DNA of 7,883 nucleotides, from the NCBI GenBank assembly GCA_026416895.1, contig JAOAEH010000073.1, forward strand, positions 1-7,883. Reading direction: 5' to 3'. Source of the DNA: Elusimicrobiales bacterium (GTDB lineage Bacteria > Elusimicrobiota > Elusimicrobia > Elusimicrobiales > UBA9959). The translations under genes were made by a program, and so were the position numbers. Positions 1-6,755 of this stretch are shown here, piece by piece. Below the pieces are notes generated by a model that saw nothing but the letters and a program-made list of their open reading frames with translations, did not search any database and had not been told where the DNA came from. Each line of letters starts with the position of its first letter. The stretch's first letter is position 1.

Positions 1-77
1 ACCATCTATTTTCAAACATTTCCATAAATCTATTATACTTTATTAGTTCAAAACTTTATATTAAATTTTATCCAGCT

Positions 78-101
78 GTCCTATAAATAAATAGGACTTT
101 T
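78..101 (+). terminator. Possible weak intrinsic terminator or operator hairpin
   Basis: A perfect 7-bp inverted repeat (GTCCTAT at 78-84, ATAGGAC at 91-97) with a 6-nt loop is followed by TTTT (98-101). On the plus strand this resembles a short Rho-independent terminator for a gene left of the window. The stem has only three G-C pairs and the T-run is short, so termination would be weak. The right arm sits where the -35 region of the lnt promoter would lie, so it could instead be a protein-binding operator. Confidence 0.45.
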
Positions 102-115
102 GGGTAAAATTTATA

Positions 116-121
116 TATAAT
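116..121 (+). promoter_or_regulatory. Putative -10 box for lnt operon
   Basis: A perfect TATAAT lies 11 nt before the lnt ATG. There is no good TTGACA-like -35 at 16-18 bp upstream; the bases there are TAGGAC (92-97), part of the hairpin arm. If this box is used, transcription would start about 5 nt before the ATG, giving an almost leaderless mRNA, which agrees with the absence of a Shine-Dalgarno sequence at lnt. In DNA this AT-rich a TATAAT can occur by chance. Confidence 0.35.
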
Positions 122-132
122 TATTTATAAGA

Positions 133-1635
133 ATGTTATTAAAAAATATTTTATATGCCTTTTTTACAGGATTTCTTGTATTTATATCATATCCTAAAAT
201 ATCATTCTATCCATTAACTTTTATAGCCTTAGTACCATATCTAATTTTAATTTTAAATACTAAATCAAAAAAAGAAGCAATAATTTACGGCTTTATTACC
301 GGTTTCTTTATTTATATTTTCATCTTATACTGGATAGTTCCAACTCTCAAAGCTGGAGAAGTAAACTTAGTATTATCAATAATATCCTTAATTCTACTTT
401 CTTCAATATTATCAATTGAATTTATAATAATATCTCTCTTTACTTATCAAGCAAAAATTTTTGGTAGCAAAATGATTATTTTAATAACTCCTTCTATATG
501 GATAGTTATAGATTTTTTAAAAACAGAAATAACGAAATTTATAGCATATTTTCCATGGTTTGAGCTAGCATATTCTCAATGGAATAACCCCCTAATAATA
601 TCTTTAGCCTCATATGGACAATCATATTTAATAACATATTTAATAGTTATCATAAACATATTTTTTGCTTACGGACTTATATCAAAAAATACAAAAACAA
701 AAATAAACAATTTCTTAACAGCTATTTTATTAATAGTATCTTCACATTTAATAGGATATTATGCTTCTAAAGATATTAAAAATAAAATTATAAATTCAAA
801 AGAGTTTATCAAAGTTTCCATAATCCAACCTTCTATAGATTTCTATATCAAATGGGATCCAAATTATATAGATCTCATAAAAACTAAAATAGAAAAATTA
901 ATCAAAGATGCTTCTCTTCAAAAACCAAATCTGATAATATGGCCTGAGAATGCATTATACGGTTGGATAGATGATCCAGAAGTGTTTGAATGGTTATGTA
1001 AAAATATAAAAATATCATCTACATATCACATAGTTGGTTCTGTATCCAAAAAAGACTCCAAACATGTATCTCTTTATATTCTTTCTCCACAATGTAATAT
1101 AGAAGGAGAATACCATAAAAGAGTTTTAGTTCCCTTTGGTGAATATGTACCAATGAGAGGAGTTCTTAACAAATATATATCAGTTATAGGAAGTTTAGGA
1201 GAGTTTGAACCTGGAAGTTTTTCTCAAAAACCAATTATTTTCAAAAACAAATATATTGCTCCAACAATATGTTATGAAACAATATTTAAATACCTATTTT
1301 TTCCCCAAGAATCTATAGACTTTATAATAAATATAACAAACGATGGTTGGTATCTAACTACATCTGCTCCTTATCAACACTTTGCAGCTGCTATATTGAG
1401 AGCAATAGAAAATAGACGTGTATTGATTAGAGCAGCAAACAATGGGATATCAGCTATAATATATCCAGATGGAACTATAAAAAAAATTCTTAAATTAAAC
1501 GAATATGACACAATAACTGACCAAATACCAATTCTCACTACTGAAAGACAATCTTCAATATTGAGATATTGGTTATGTATAGTTAGTTGTATGATAACAT
1601 TTGCATTTACTATATCATTACCACTCAAAAAATAA
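133..1635 (+). CDS. lnt: Apolipoprotein N-acyltransferase
   Basis: Lnt transfers an acyl chain from a membrane phospholipid to the N-terminal cysteine of diacylglyceryl-lipoproteins, the last step of lipoprotein maturation in the inner membrane. The protein is 500 aa, close to the roughly 510 aa of E. coli Lnt. Hydrophobic segments fill residues 5-210 (about seven spans), a nitrilase-fold domain covers about 225-465, and a final membrane span lies at about 477-496, matching the family topology. The catalytic triad is visible: E272 in IIWPEN, K329 in YHKR and C380 in PTICYE; E337 in PFGEYVP is also conserved. The N-terminus (MLLKNILYAFFTGFL) runs straight into the first membrane span as usual, supporting this ATG, although no Shine-Dalgarno precedes it. 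It is the first gene of a five-gene cluster, 36 nt before mutL. An A8 run lies at 1479-1486 (codons 449-452). Confidence 0.95.
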   Translation: MLLKNILYAFFTGFLVFISYPKISFYPLTFIALVPYLILILNTKSKKEAIIYGFITGFFIYIFILYWIVPTLKAGEVNLVLSIISLILLSSILSIEFIIISLFTYQAKIFGSKMIILITPSIWIVIDFLKTEITKFIAYFPWFELAYSQWNNPLIISLASYGQSYLITYLIVIINIFFAYGLISKNTKTKINNFLTAILLIVSSHLIGYYASKDIKNKIINSKEFIKVSIIQPSIDFYIKWDPNYIDLIKTKIEKLIKDASLQKPNLIIWPENALYGWIDDPEVFEWLCKNIKISSTYHIVGSVSKKDSKHVSLYILSPQCNIEGEYHKRVLVPFGEYVPMRGVLNKYISVIGSLGEFEPGSFSQKPIIFKNKYIAPTICYETIFKYLFFPQESIDFIINITNDGWYLTTSAPYQHFAAAILRAIENRRVLIRAANNGISAIIYPDGTIKKILKLNEYDTITDQIPILTTERQSSILRYWLCIVSCMITFAFTISLPLKK

Positions 1636-1671
1636 AATACTCCAATAATCTAATTTTGATAAAATTTTCTT

Positions 1672-3402
1672 ATGCCTATAAAAATACTTGATAATTTAAC
1701 TTCCTCTAAAATAGCAGCAGGTGAAGTTATAGATGGTCCGCACTCTGTAATAAAAGAATTAATAGAAAATTCTATAGATGCTAATTCAAAAACAATTTCA
1801 ATAACAATTGAAGGAACTGGAAAAAAACTAATTAGAGTAAGTGATGATGGTTGTGGTATGAGTTTAAGTGATTTAAAATTATGTTTATATAGACATTCTA
1901 CAAGCAAAATAACAAAATTTGATGACTTAGAAAAGCTATCAAGCTATGGATTTAGAGGAGAAGCATTATTTTCAATATTCTCAGTATCAAAAATAACAAT
2001 AACTACCTATGATGGAAATTCTGAACATGGTTGGAAACTTACTGCGAGTGGAGGAGATTTTTCAAATTTTCAAATCTCACCTGCACCTCCTTTAAAGGGA
2101 ACTATAGTTGAGGTAAAAGATTTATTTTTTAATACACCAGCCAGATTAAAATTTTTAAAATCAGATAGAACTTTAAAGTCATCGATATTAAATATTTTTG
2201 AAAAAATATCTCTTATACATACAAATATAAAATTTAGTCTAACTATTGATGGTAAAAGAATTTATGAGCTAGATAGATCCCAGGATATTTTAAACCGAAT
2301 AGAGAAAATTTTAAACATCTCAAAAAATGATTTAATAGAATCTAAAATAACAAATAATGAATTTGAAATTCAAATTTTTATCTCAAAACCAGAAAAACTT
2401 TTACCCTCAAAAACAAAGACTTATATATATATAAATAAGAGAGCTGTAGAATCAAAAATAGTATCATCAGCAATATACAACGCTTTTGAAAAGATAAATC
2501 CTAACAAATACCCATTTTTCGTAGTAATAATAAATATAAATCCTTCTTTAATAGATGTAAATATACACCCACAAAAAAGAGAAGTCAAATTCAAAGATGA
2601 TTCAATAATGTATTCAACTATATACAACCTCACTCAAAAAACAATAAATGAAAATATAAAACTATCAAAATTATCATCTTTTCAAAATAATCCATCACAT
2701 CAACTAAACCTTAAAGAAGAGTATAAACCTTATAAAACAAATGTTTTTACTGAGCAAAATTTTATAGATATGATTTATGAATCAGAAAATAACGAAAAAA
2801 AATTATACACAAGCTCAAAAATAAGGTTTATAGGTCAGGCATTTTCAAAAATACTCATATTTGAAACAGAAAACTCAATAATTCTCTTGGATCAACATGC
2901 AGCAGCAGAAAGAATAACATTTGAAAATTATATAAATGAACTTGAATCAAAAAAAGTAGTTAAACAAAATTTAGCAATACCAATAGAGATAAAAATGAAC
3001 ACATCTGCAATTGAAAAAATAATTGAACTAAAAGAATGGTTTAATGATGCTGGTTTTGAAATAAATCAAACCTCACAGTCAACTATAAGTGTATATTCAT
3101 ACCCAAATTTATTTGATTTTTCTGAAACAGAAATAAAAGAATTGATTATATATCTAAGCGAAATAATCTCTACACCAAAACTAATACCACACGAAATAAA
3201 GAGAGATGCTATTGCTATAAAAGCATGTAAATCATCGATAAAATTTAATGAATTCATATCAGAAAAAAAAGCAATAGAATTAATACAAAATTTATCAAAG
3301 ACAAGTGATCCTTTTAGATGTCCACACGGAAGACCTACTCTTATAGAAATAACCAAAGAAGAATTATCCACTAAATTTGAAAGACCACTTAATCAATTAT
3401 GA
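1672..3402 (+). CDS. mutL: DNA mismatch repair protein MutL (endonuclease type)
   Basis: MutL couples mismatch recognition by MutS to strand incision and removal. The N-terminal GHKL ATPase domain (about 1-330) shows E29 and N33 in ELIENSIDA, D58 in DDGCGM, GFRGEAL (93-99), the FFNTPARLKFLKS segment (152-164) and K302 in NIHPQKREVKF. A polar, Asn/Lys-rich linker (about 325-380) leads to the C-terminal dimerisation domain. That domain carries all the metal-dependent endonuclease motifs: DQHAAAERITFE (407-418, fitting DQHA-x2-E-x4-E), ACKSSIK (518-524), CPHGRP (550-555) and FER (569-571). It should therefore nick DNA itself, as in MutH-lacking bacteria. The 576-aa length is slightly below E. 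coli MutL (615 aa). The start at MPIKILDNLTSSKIAAGEV matches the family N-terminus but lacks a Shine-Dalgarno. Its stop overlaps the next gene's start (ATGA). No mutS is in the window. A8 runs lie at codons 375-377 and 531-533. Confidence 0.97.
   Translation: MPIKILDNLTSSKIAAGEVIDGPHSVIKELIENSIDANSKTISITIEGTGKKLIRVSDDGCGMSLSDLKLCLYRHSTSKITKFDDLEKLSSYGFRGEALFSIFSVSKITITTYDGNSEHGWKLTASGGDFSNFQISPAPPLKGTIVEVKDLFFNTPARLKFLKSDRTLKSSILNIFEKISLIHTNIKFSLTIDGKRIYELDRSQDILNRIEKILNISKNDLIESKITNNEFEIQIFISKPEKLLPSKTKTYIYINKRAVESKIVSSAIYNAFEKINPNKYPFFVVIININPSLIDVNIHPQKREVKFKDDSIMYSTIYNLTQKTINENIKLSKLSSFQNNPSHQLNLKEEYKPYKTNVFTEQNFIDMIYESENNEKKLYTSSKIRFIGQAFSKILIFETENSIILLDQHAAAERITFENYINELESKKVVKQNLAIPIEIKMNTSAIEKIIELKEWFNDAGFEINQTSQSTISVYSYPNLFDFSETEIKELIIYLSEIISTPKLIPHEIKRDAIAIKACKSSIKFNEFISEKKAIELIQNLSKTSDPFRCPHGRPTLIEITKEELSTKFERPLNQL
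2795..2802 (+). repeat. A8 homopolymer in the mutL linker
   Basis: Eight consecutive A bases encode E375-K376-K377, in the linker between the ATPase and endonuclease domains. Loss of one A would bring a TAA nine codons after K376 and yield a protein of about 383 residues without the C-terminal domain. Gain of one A would reach a TGA about 21 codons on. A second A8 lies at 3263-3270. Such runs are expected by chance in DNA this A-rich, so a switching role is only a possibility. Confidence 0.6.
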
Positions 3403-4379
3403 AACTAAAAGATATGTTAATATCAAGCATAGGCATTTTAATAAGTTTAATTCTAATTTTCTTTACTTTCTCAAATATAAAAATAGATATTTTCTTTTCA
3501 TATTTGTCAAAAATTAATATACTCTATATCCCTTTTTTTATAATTTCTACATTTTTTGAATTACTATTTAGGACTATGAAATGGTATTTCATATTAATAC
3601 CAATAACAAAAATTCCTATTATGAAACTTTTTAAGTTTGAGGTAATAGCTTTAGGAATAAATAATATATTACCATTTAGAATGGGTGAGTTAGCTAAAAT
3701 GATTTTAGTATCAAAAAACTACAATTTATCAAAAACAACAGCTTTGGCAACTGTATTTATAGAAAGATTATTAGACACTATATTCCTATTTATAATATTT
3801 ATATGGTACTCAATAATAGGAAACATAAATATACCCTTTATCACAAAAGAAACTGGTGTATTTATCATAATAATAACCACTTTTACAATATATTTCTTAT
3901 TTGTTTATTCTGAAAAAATCTTTAAGACTAAAATCTTTAGAAAAATTGAATACAAACACCCTAAAATTCATTCAATAATTTTGAAAATAAAAAATGGCGG
4001 TATATGCTTTAAATCTACAAAAATTACAATATTAATAATTATTTCAGGATTAATTCAATGGAATTTTGACGTTTTAAACAACTATATAATTGCAAAATCA
4101 TTATCTATACAAAATATTGACTTACCAAAAGCAGCAATAACTGTAGTAGCAGGTTCTCTATCAGCAAGTATTCCTTCTATGCCAGGTTATTTTGGAAATT
4201 ATGAATATGCAATCTCTCGAATCTGCATGCTTTGGAATATAAATAAAGAACTAGCAACACTTTTCCCTACACTAATACATATACTTACTTATTTAATTAT
4301 TACTACTACCTCACTAATATTTATCTATACTGAAGGTGTTAATATGAAAAAACTAATAAATACAAAAAAGGAGAATTAA
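3399..4379 (+). CDS. Flippase-like integral membrane protein (LPG synthase TM / YbhN / AglD family)
   Basis: This 326-aa, very hydrophobic protein has about seven or eight membrane spans (roughly 8-24, 41-57, 79-92, 115-137, 152-170, 208-222, 243-260, 288-311). Family signatures are visible: NNILPFRMGELAKMILVSK (88-106), then TALATVFIERLLDTIFLF (114-131), and the late SIPSMPGYFGNYEYA segment (257-271). These mark the family that includes the flippase half of MprF, YbhN and archaeal AglD. Members act in the cytoplasmic membrane, often beside lipid- or glycan-modifying enzymes, and most have no proven substrate. There is no attached aminoacyl-transferase domain, so it is not a complete MprF. 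The start overlaps the mutL stop as ATGA, implying translational coupling, and no Shine-Dalgarno is apparent. Its last codons contain the ribosome-binding site of the next gene, 1 nt downstream. A role with the neighbouring amidotransferase in envelope modification is inference. Confidence 0.85.
   Translation: MKLKDMLISSIGILISLILIFFTFSNIKIDIFFSYLSKINILYIPFFIISTFFELLFRTMKWYFILIPITKIPIMKLFKFEVIALGINNILPFRMGELAKMILVSKNYNLSKTTALATVFIERLLDTIFLFIIFIWYSIIGNINIPFITKETGVFIIIITTFTIYFLFVYSEKIFKTKIFRKIEYKHPKIHSIILKIKNGGICFKSTKITILIIISGLIQWNFDVLNNYIIAKSLSIQNIDLPKAAITVVAGSLSASIPSMPGYFGNYEYAISRICMLWNINKELATLFPTLIHILTYLIITTTSLIFIYTEGVNMKKLINTKKEN
4368..4373 (+). promoter_or_regulatory. Strong Shine-Dalgarno for asnB
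   Basis: AAGGAG lies 7 nt before the asnB ATG, inside the last codons of the flippase-like gene. It is the only clear Shine-Dalgarno among the five plus-strand genes, so asnB can be translated independently of its upstream neighbour and probably more strongly. Confidence 0.8.
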
Positions 4380-4380
4380 A

Positions 4381-6282
4381 ATGTGTGGTATATGTGGAAT
4401 AATTGAAAAAGAGGGGAATAAAATTAATAGAGATACAATTATTTCAATGAATTTAAAATTAACTCATCGTGGGCCAGATGATGAAGGGTATTTTGTAAAA
4501 AATAATATAGCGGTTGGAATGAGAAGATTATCAATAATAGATATAAAAATGGGGCACCAACCAATATTTAATGAGGATGAAACTATCTTAGTAGTTTTTA
4601 ACGGTGAGATTTATAATTTTAGAGAGCTTAGAGAAGAACTTGAGAAAAAAGGACACATATTTAAGACTTCTTCAGACACTGAAGTAATAATACATACTTA
4701 CGAAGAAACAAAAATTGATTTTCCAAAAAAACTCAGAGGAATGTTTGCAATTGCTTTAGTTGATTTAAAGGAAAAAAAAATTATCCTTACAAGAGACAGA
4801 TTAGGGAAAAAACCTATTTATTATTATAAAGGTAAAGATTTTTTTGCATTTTCCTCAGAGCTTAATTCACTGTTGGAAGATAAAAGAATAAAGAGAGAAA
4901 TCAATCTAGAAGCAATAAATATGTATTTAACCTTACAATATATACCCTCACCATATACAATATACAAAAACATATTTAAATTAGAACCTGCACAAATAAT
5001 GGTTTTTGACATAATAAGTCACAGTTTTCAAATTTATAAATACTGGCAAATTGATCATAATTATAGTTTAAATATAGATTTTGAAGAAGCAAAATACAAG
5101 CTTAGAAATCTTGTTTTTGAATCAGTTAAATTAAGAATGATTGCAGATGTAGAAATTGGTGCATTTTTGTCTGGTGGAATAGATTCATCTATTGTTGTTG
5201 GAGTTATGAGTCAAGTTTCCTCAAAAGCTATTAGAACCTTTTCAATAGGATTTGAAGAAGAAAAATTTTCAGAACTAAAATATGCAAAAAAAGTAGCTGA
5301 AAAATTTTCAACTCAACATACAGAACTTATTATCAAAGATAAGATGATAGATGTAGTAGAAGAAATTCCATTAATTTACGGTGAACCATTTGCAGATCCA
5401 AGCGCTTTGCCTACTTTCTACGTTTCTAAAATAACATCAAAATATCTTAAAGTTGCATTAAATGGAGATGGGGGAGATGAAGCCTTTGCAGGATATTCCA
5501 GATATGTATTTGTAAATATATTAGATAAACTATCCAAAAAAATAACCAAAAACAAATTATTACAAATTTTATTAAAATTAGTTTCAAAAATACCTGAAGG
5601 AAATGCTCCTTATAATTTAATCTGGAAGCTAAGAAAAGTGTCAAAAGCTTTATTACTAGAAAACATTGAAGATGCTTATATTTCATCTATATCGTTTTTT
5701 GACATAAATGAAAAAACAAACTATTTAACAGAAAAATTTTTATCATATTTTAACTCAGATCCTGCCCATAATTATCTCAAAAAATTTCTTAAAGAGACAA
5801 ATGTAGATATAATTAAAAAAATAACATACCTTGACTACAACAGTTATCTTCCTGAATGTTTAATGACAAAAATGGATAGGGCCTCTATGGCAAATTCCCT
5901 TGAAACAAGATCTCCCTTGCTTGACCACAAACTTGTTGAGTTTGCATTTTCACTCCCAACAAATTATAAAATAAAAGGTTCAAAAACAAAGTATATTTTT
6001 AAAGAGACTTTCTCTGACTTGCTTCCTAAAGAAATTAAAAACCGCGGTAAAATGGGTTTTGGAATACCTCTTGGACCTTGGTTTAGAAAAGAACTTAAAA
6101 AAATATTTGAAGAAAATTGTATAAAAGGAGGTTTTATAGATAGAGGTTATTTCAAAAAAGAAGAATTGTTAAAATTATGGAATGAACATATAAACTTCAA
6201 AAAAGATCACGGCTACAAACTTTGGGCAATACTAATATTAGAGCTCTGGCATAAAAAATATATGAATGACTTTAAAATATGA
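4381..6282 (+). CDS. asnB: Asparagine synthase (glutamine-hydrolysing) / AsnB-type amidotransferase
   Basis: The AsnB family uses ATP and ammonia from glutamine to amidate a carboxylate, classically aspartate to asparagine. The N-terminal class II glutaminase domain (about 1-210) begins MCGICGII with nucleophile Cys2 exposed after Met removal. It shows R49 in MRRLSIID, N74-G-E76 in FNGEIYNF, DTE (99-101) and RLGKKPIYYY (140-149). The synthetase domain follows, with the PP-loop SGGIDSS (264-270), FSIGFEE (287-293), NGDGGDEAFAGYSRY (361-375) and MDRASMANSLETRSPLLDH (498-516). All key residues for glutaminase and adenylating activity appear present. At 633 aa it is longer than E. coli AsnB (554 aa) and close to B. 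subtilis AsnB (632 aa), which has been linked to meso-DAP amidation of peptidoglycan. Polysaccharide-cluster relatives have similar lengths. The substrate therefore cannot be fixed from sequence. A strong ribosome-binding site precedes it and its stop overlaps trmL. An A9 run lies at codons 131-134. Confidence 0.93.
   Translation: MCGICGIIEKEGNKINRDTIISMNLKLTHRGPDDEGYFVKNNIAVGMRRLSIIDIKMGHQPIFNEDETILVVFNGEIYNFRELREELEKKGHIFKTSSDTEVIIHTYEETKIDFPKKLRGMFAIALVDLKEKKIILTRDRLGKKPIYYYKGKDFFAFSSELNSLLEDKRIKREINLEAINMYLTLQYIPSPYTIYKNIFKLEPAQIMVFDIISHSFQIYKYWQIDHNYSLNIDFEEAKYKLRNLVFESVKLRMIADVEIGAFLSGGIDSSIVVGVMSQVSSKAIRTFSIGFEEEKFSELKYAKKVAEKFSTQHTELIIKDKMIDVVEEIPLIYGEPFADPSALPTFYVSKITSKYLKVALNGDGGDEAFAGYSRYVFVNILDKLSKKITKNKLLQILLKLVSKIPEGNAPYNLIWKLRKVSKALLLENIEDAYISSISFFDINEKTNYLTEKFLSYFNSDPAHNYLKKFLKETNVDIIKKITYLDYNSYLPECLMTKMDRASMANSLETRSPLLDHKLVEFAFSLPTNYKIKGSKTKYIFKETFSDLLPKEIKNRGKMGFGIPLGPWFRKELKKIFEENCIKGGFIDRGYFKKEELLKLWNEHINFKKDHGYKLWAILILELWHKKYMNDFKI
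4772..4780 (+). repeat. A9 homopolymer inside asnB
   Basis: Nine consecutive A bases, the longest homopolymer noticed in the window, span codons E131-K132-K133-I134 within the glutaminase domain. Losing one A brings a TAG at about codon 141; gaining one A brings a TAA about 20 codons downstream. Either would abolish the synthetase domain. Polymerase slippage here is possible, but no measurement is available and chance occurrence in A-rich DNA is likely. Confidence 0.6.
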
Positions 6283-6755
6283 AAGTAGTTTTAATAAATC
6301 CACAAATCCCCCCAAATACAGGGAATATAGCAAGAACATGTGCAGCAAATAATATAACATTAGTTTTAGTTGGAAGAATAGGATTTTCTCTTGATGACAA
6401 ACATTTGAAACGAGCAGGCCTTGATTACTGGGAATATGTAAATTTAGAAATATATTCTAACTTCAGTGAATTTTTAACTAAAAACAATATAAATGAAGAA
6501 AATTTAATATTTTTATCAACAAAAGGGAAAAAACTCTTTTGGGAAGCACCATATACAAAAAACTCAGTCTTAGTATTTGGTAGCGAAACAGAAGGATTCC
6601 CAAAAGATTTTTATACTATATACCAACACAAGCTTTATAAAATACCAATAAAAAATGAAAAAATAAGGTCACTTAATCTTGCAACATCATGCGGAATAGT
6701 TATATATGAAGCATTAAGGCAAATAAAAATCAATTATGGGGATCAAGATGAATAG
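6279..6755 (+). CDS. trmL: tRNA (cytidine/uridine(34)-2'-O)-methyltransferase TrmL
   Basis: TrmL is a SPOUT-superfamily enzyme that uses S-adenosylmethionine to 2'-O-methylate the wobble nucleotide 34 of certain leucine tRNAs. The 158-aa length matches the minimal stand-alone family (E. coli TrmL 157 aa). The three SPOUT motifs are clear: INPQIPPNTGNIARTCAA (6-23) with catalytic-type R19, LVFGSETEGFP (98-108), and IPIKNEKIRSLNLATSCGIVIYE (122-144) forming the trefoil-knot cofactor pocket. DDKHLKRAGLDYWEY (39-53) is also typical of TrmL. The ATG overlaps the asnB stop as ATGA, so translation is probably coupled, and no Shine-Dalgarno is visible. It is the last gene of the cluster. Its final 26 nt overlap the 3' end of the opposing histidine kinase gene. 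Confidence 0.93.
   Translation: MKVVLINPQIPPNTGNIARTCAANNITLVLVGRIGFSLDDKHLKRAGLDYWEYVNLEIYSNFSEFLTKNNINEENLIFLSTKGKKLFWEAPYTKNSVLVFGSETEGFPKDFYTIYQHKLYKIPIKNEKIRSLNLATSCGIVIYEALRQIKINYGDQDE

Larger units (their letters stand above)
1..132. other. Non-coding leader upstream of lnt
   Basis: No convincing gene lies here. The region is very AT-rich and holds a short hairpin (78-101) and a TATAAT box (116-121), described separately. On the minus strand a frame is open from about 55 to the left edge, with an ATG at 25-23 (reading MEMFENRW) preceded by TATAAT at 37-32. This could be the start of a divergent gene, but only 8 codons after the ATG are visible. Plus-strand frames 1 and 2 stop by position 46 and frame 3 stops at 84-86. 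The last could be the tail of an upstream gene, but nothing in its translation is recognisable. Confidence 0.5.

Noticed and set aside
1652..1666. AATTTT-GAT-AAAATT inverted repeat between lnt and mutL
   Set aside because: All stem pairs are A-T with a 3-nt loop, too weak for a terminator, and it sits just before the mutL start. It is likely a product of base composition.
1374..3371. Minus-strand open frames of 70-101 codons opposite lnt and mutL (1374-1628, 1650-1907, 2421-2633, 3066-3371)
   Set aside because: They lie antisense to genes with clear conserved motifs, and their translations show no recognisable domain. Low-stop shadow frames are expected here.
3399..4379. A complete MprF (lysylphosphatidylglycerol synthase)
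   Set aside because: Only the flippase-like membrane region is present. There is no C-terminal aminoacyl-transferase domain, and 326 aa is too short.
4824..5686. Minus-strand open frames opposite asnB (4824-5012, 5447-5686)
   Set aside because: They are antisense to the conserved AsnB domains and have no family resemblance of their own.
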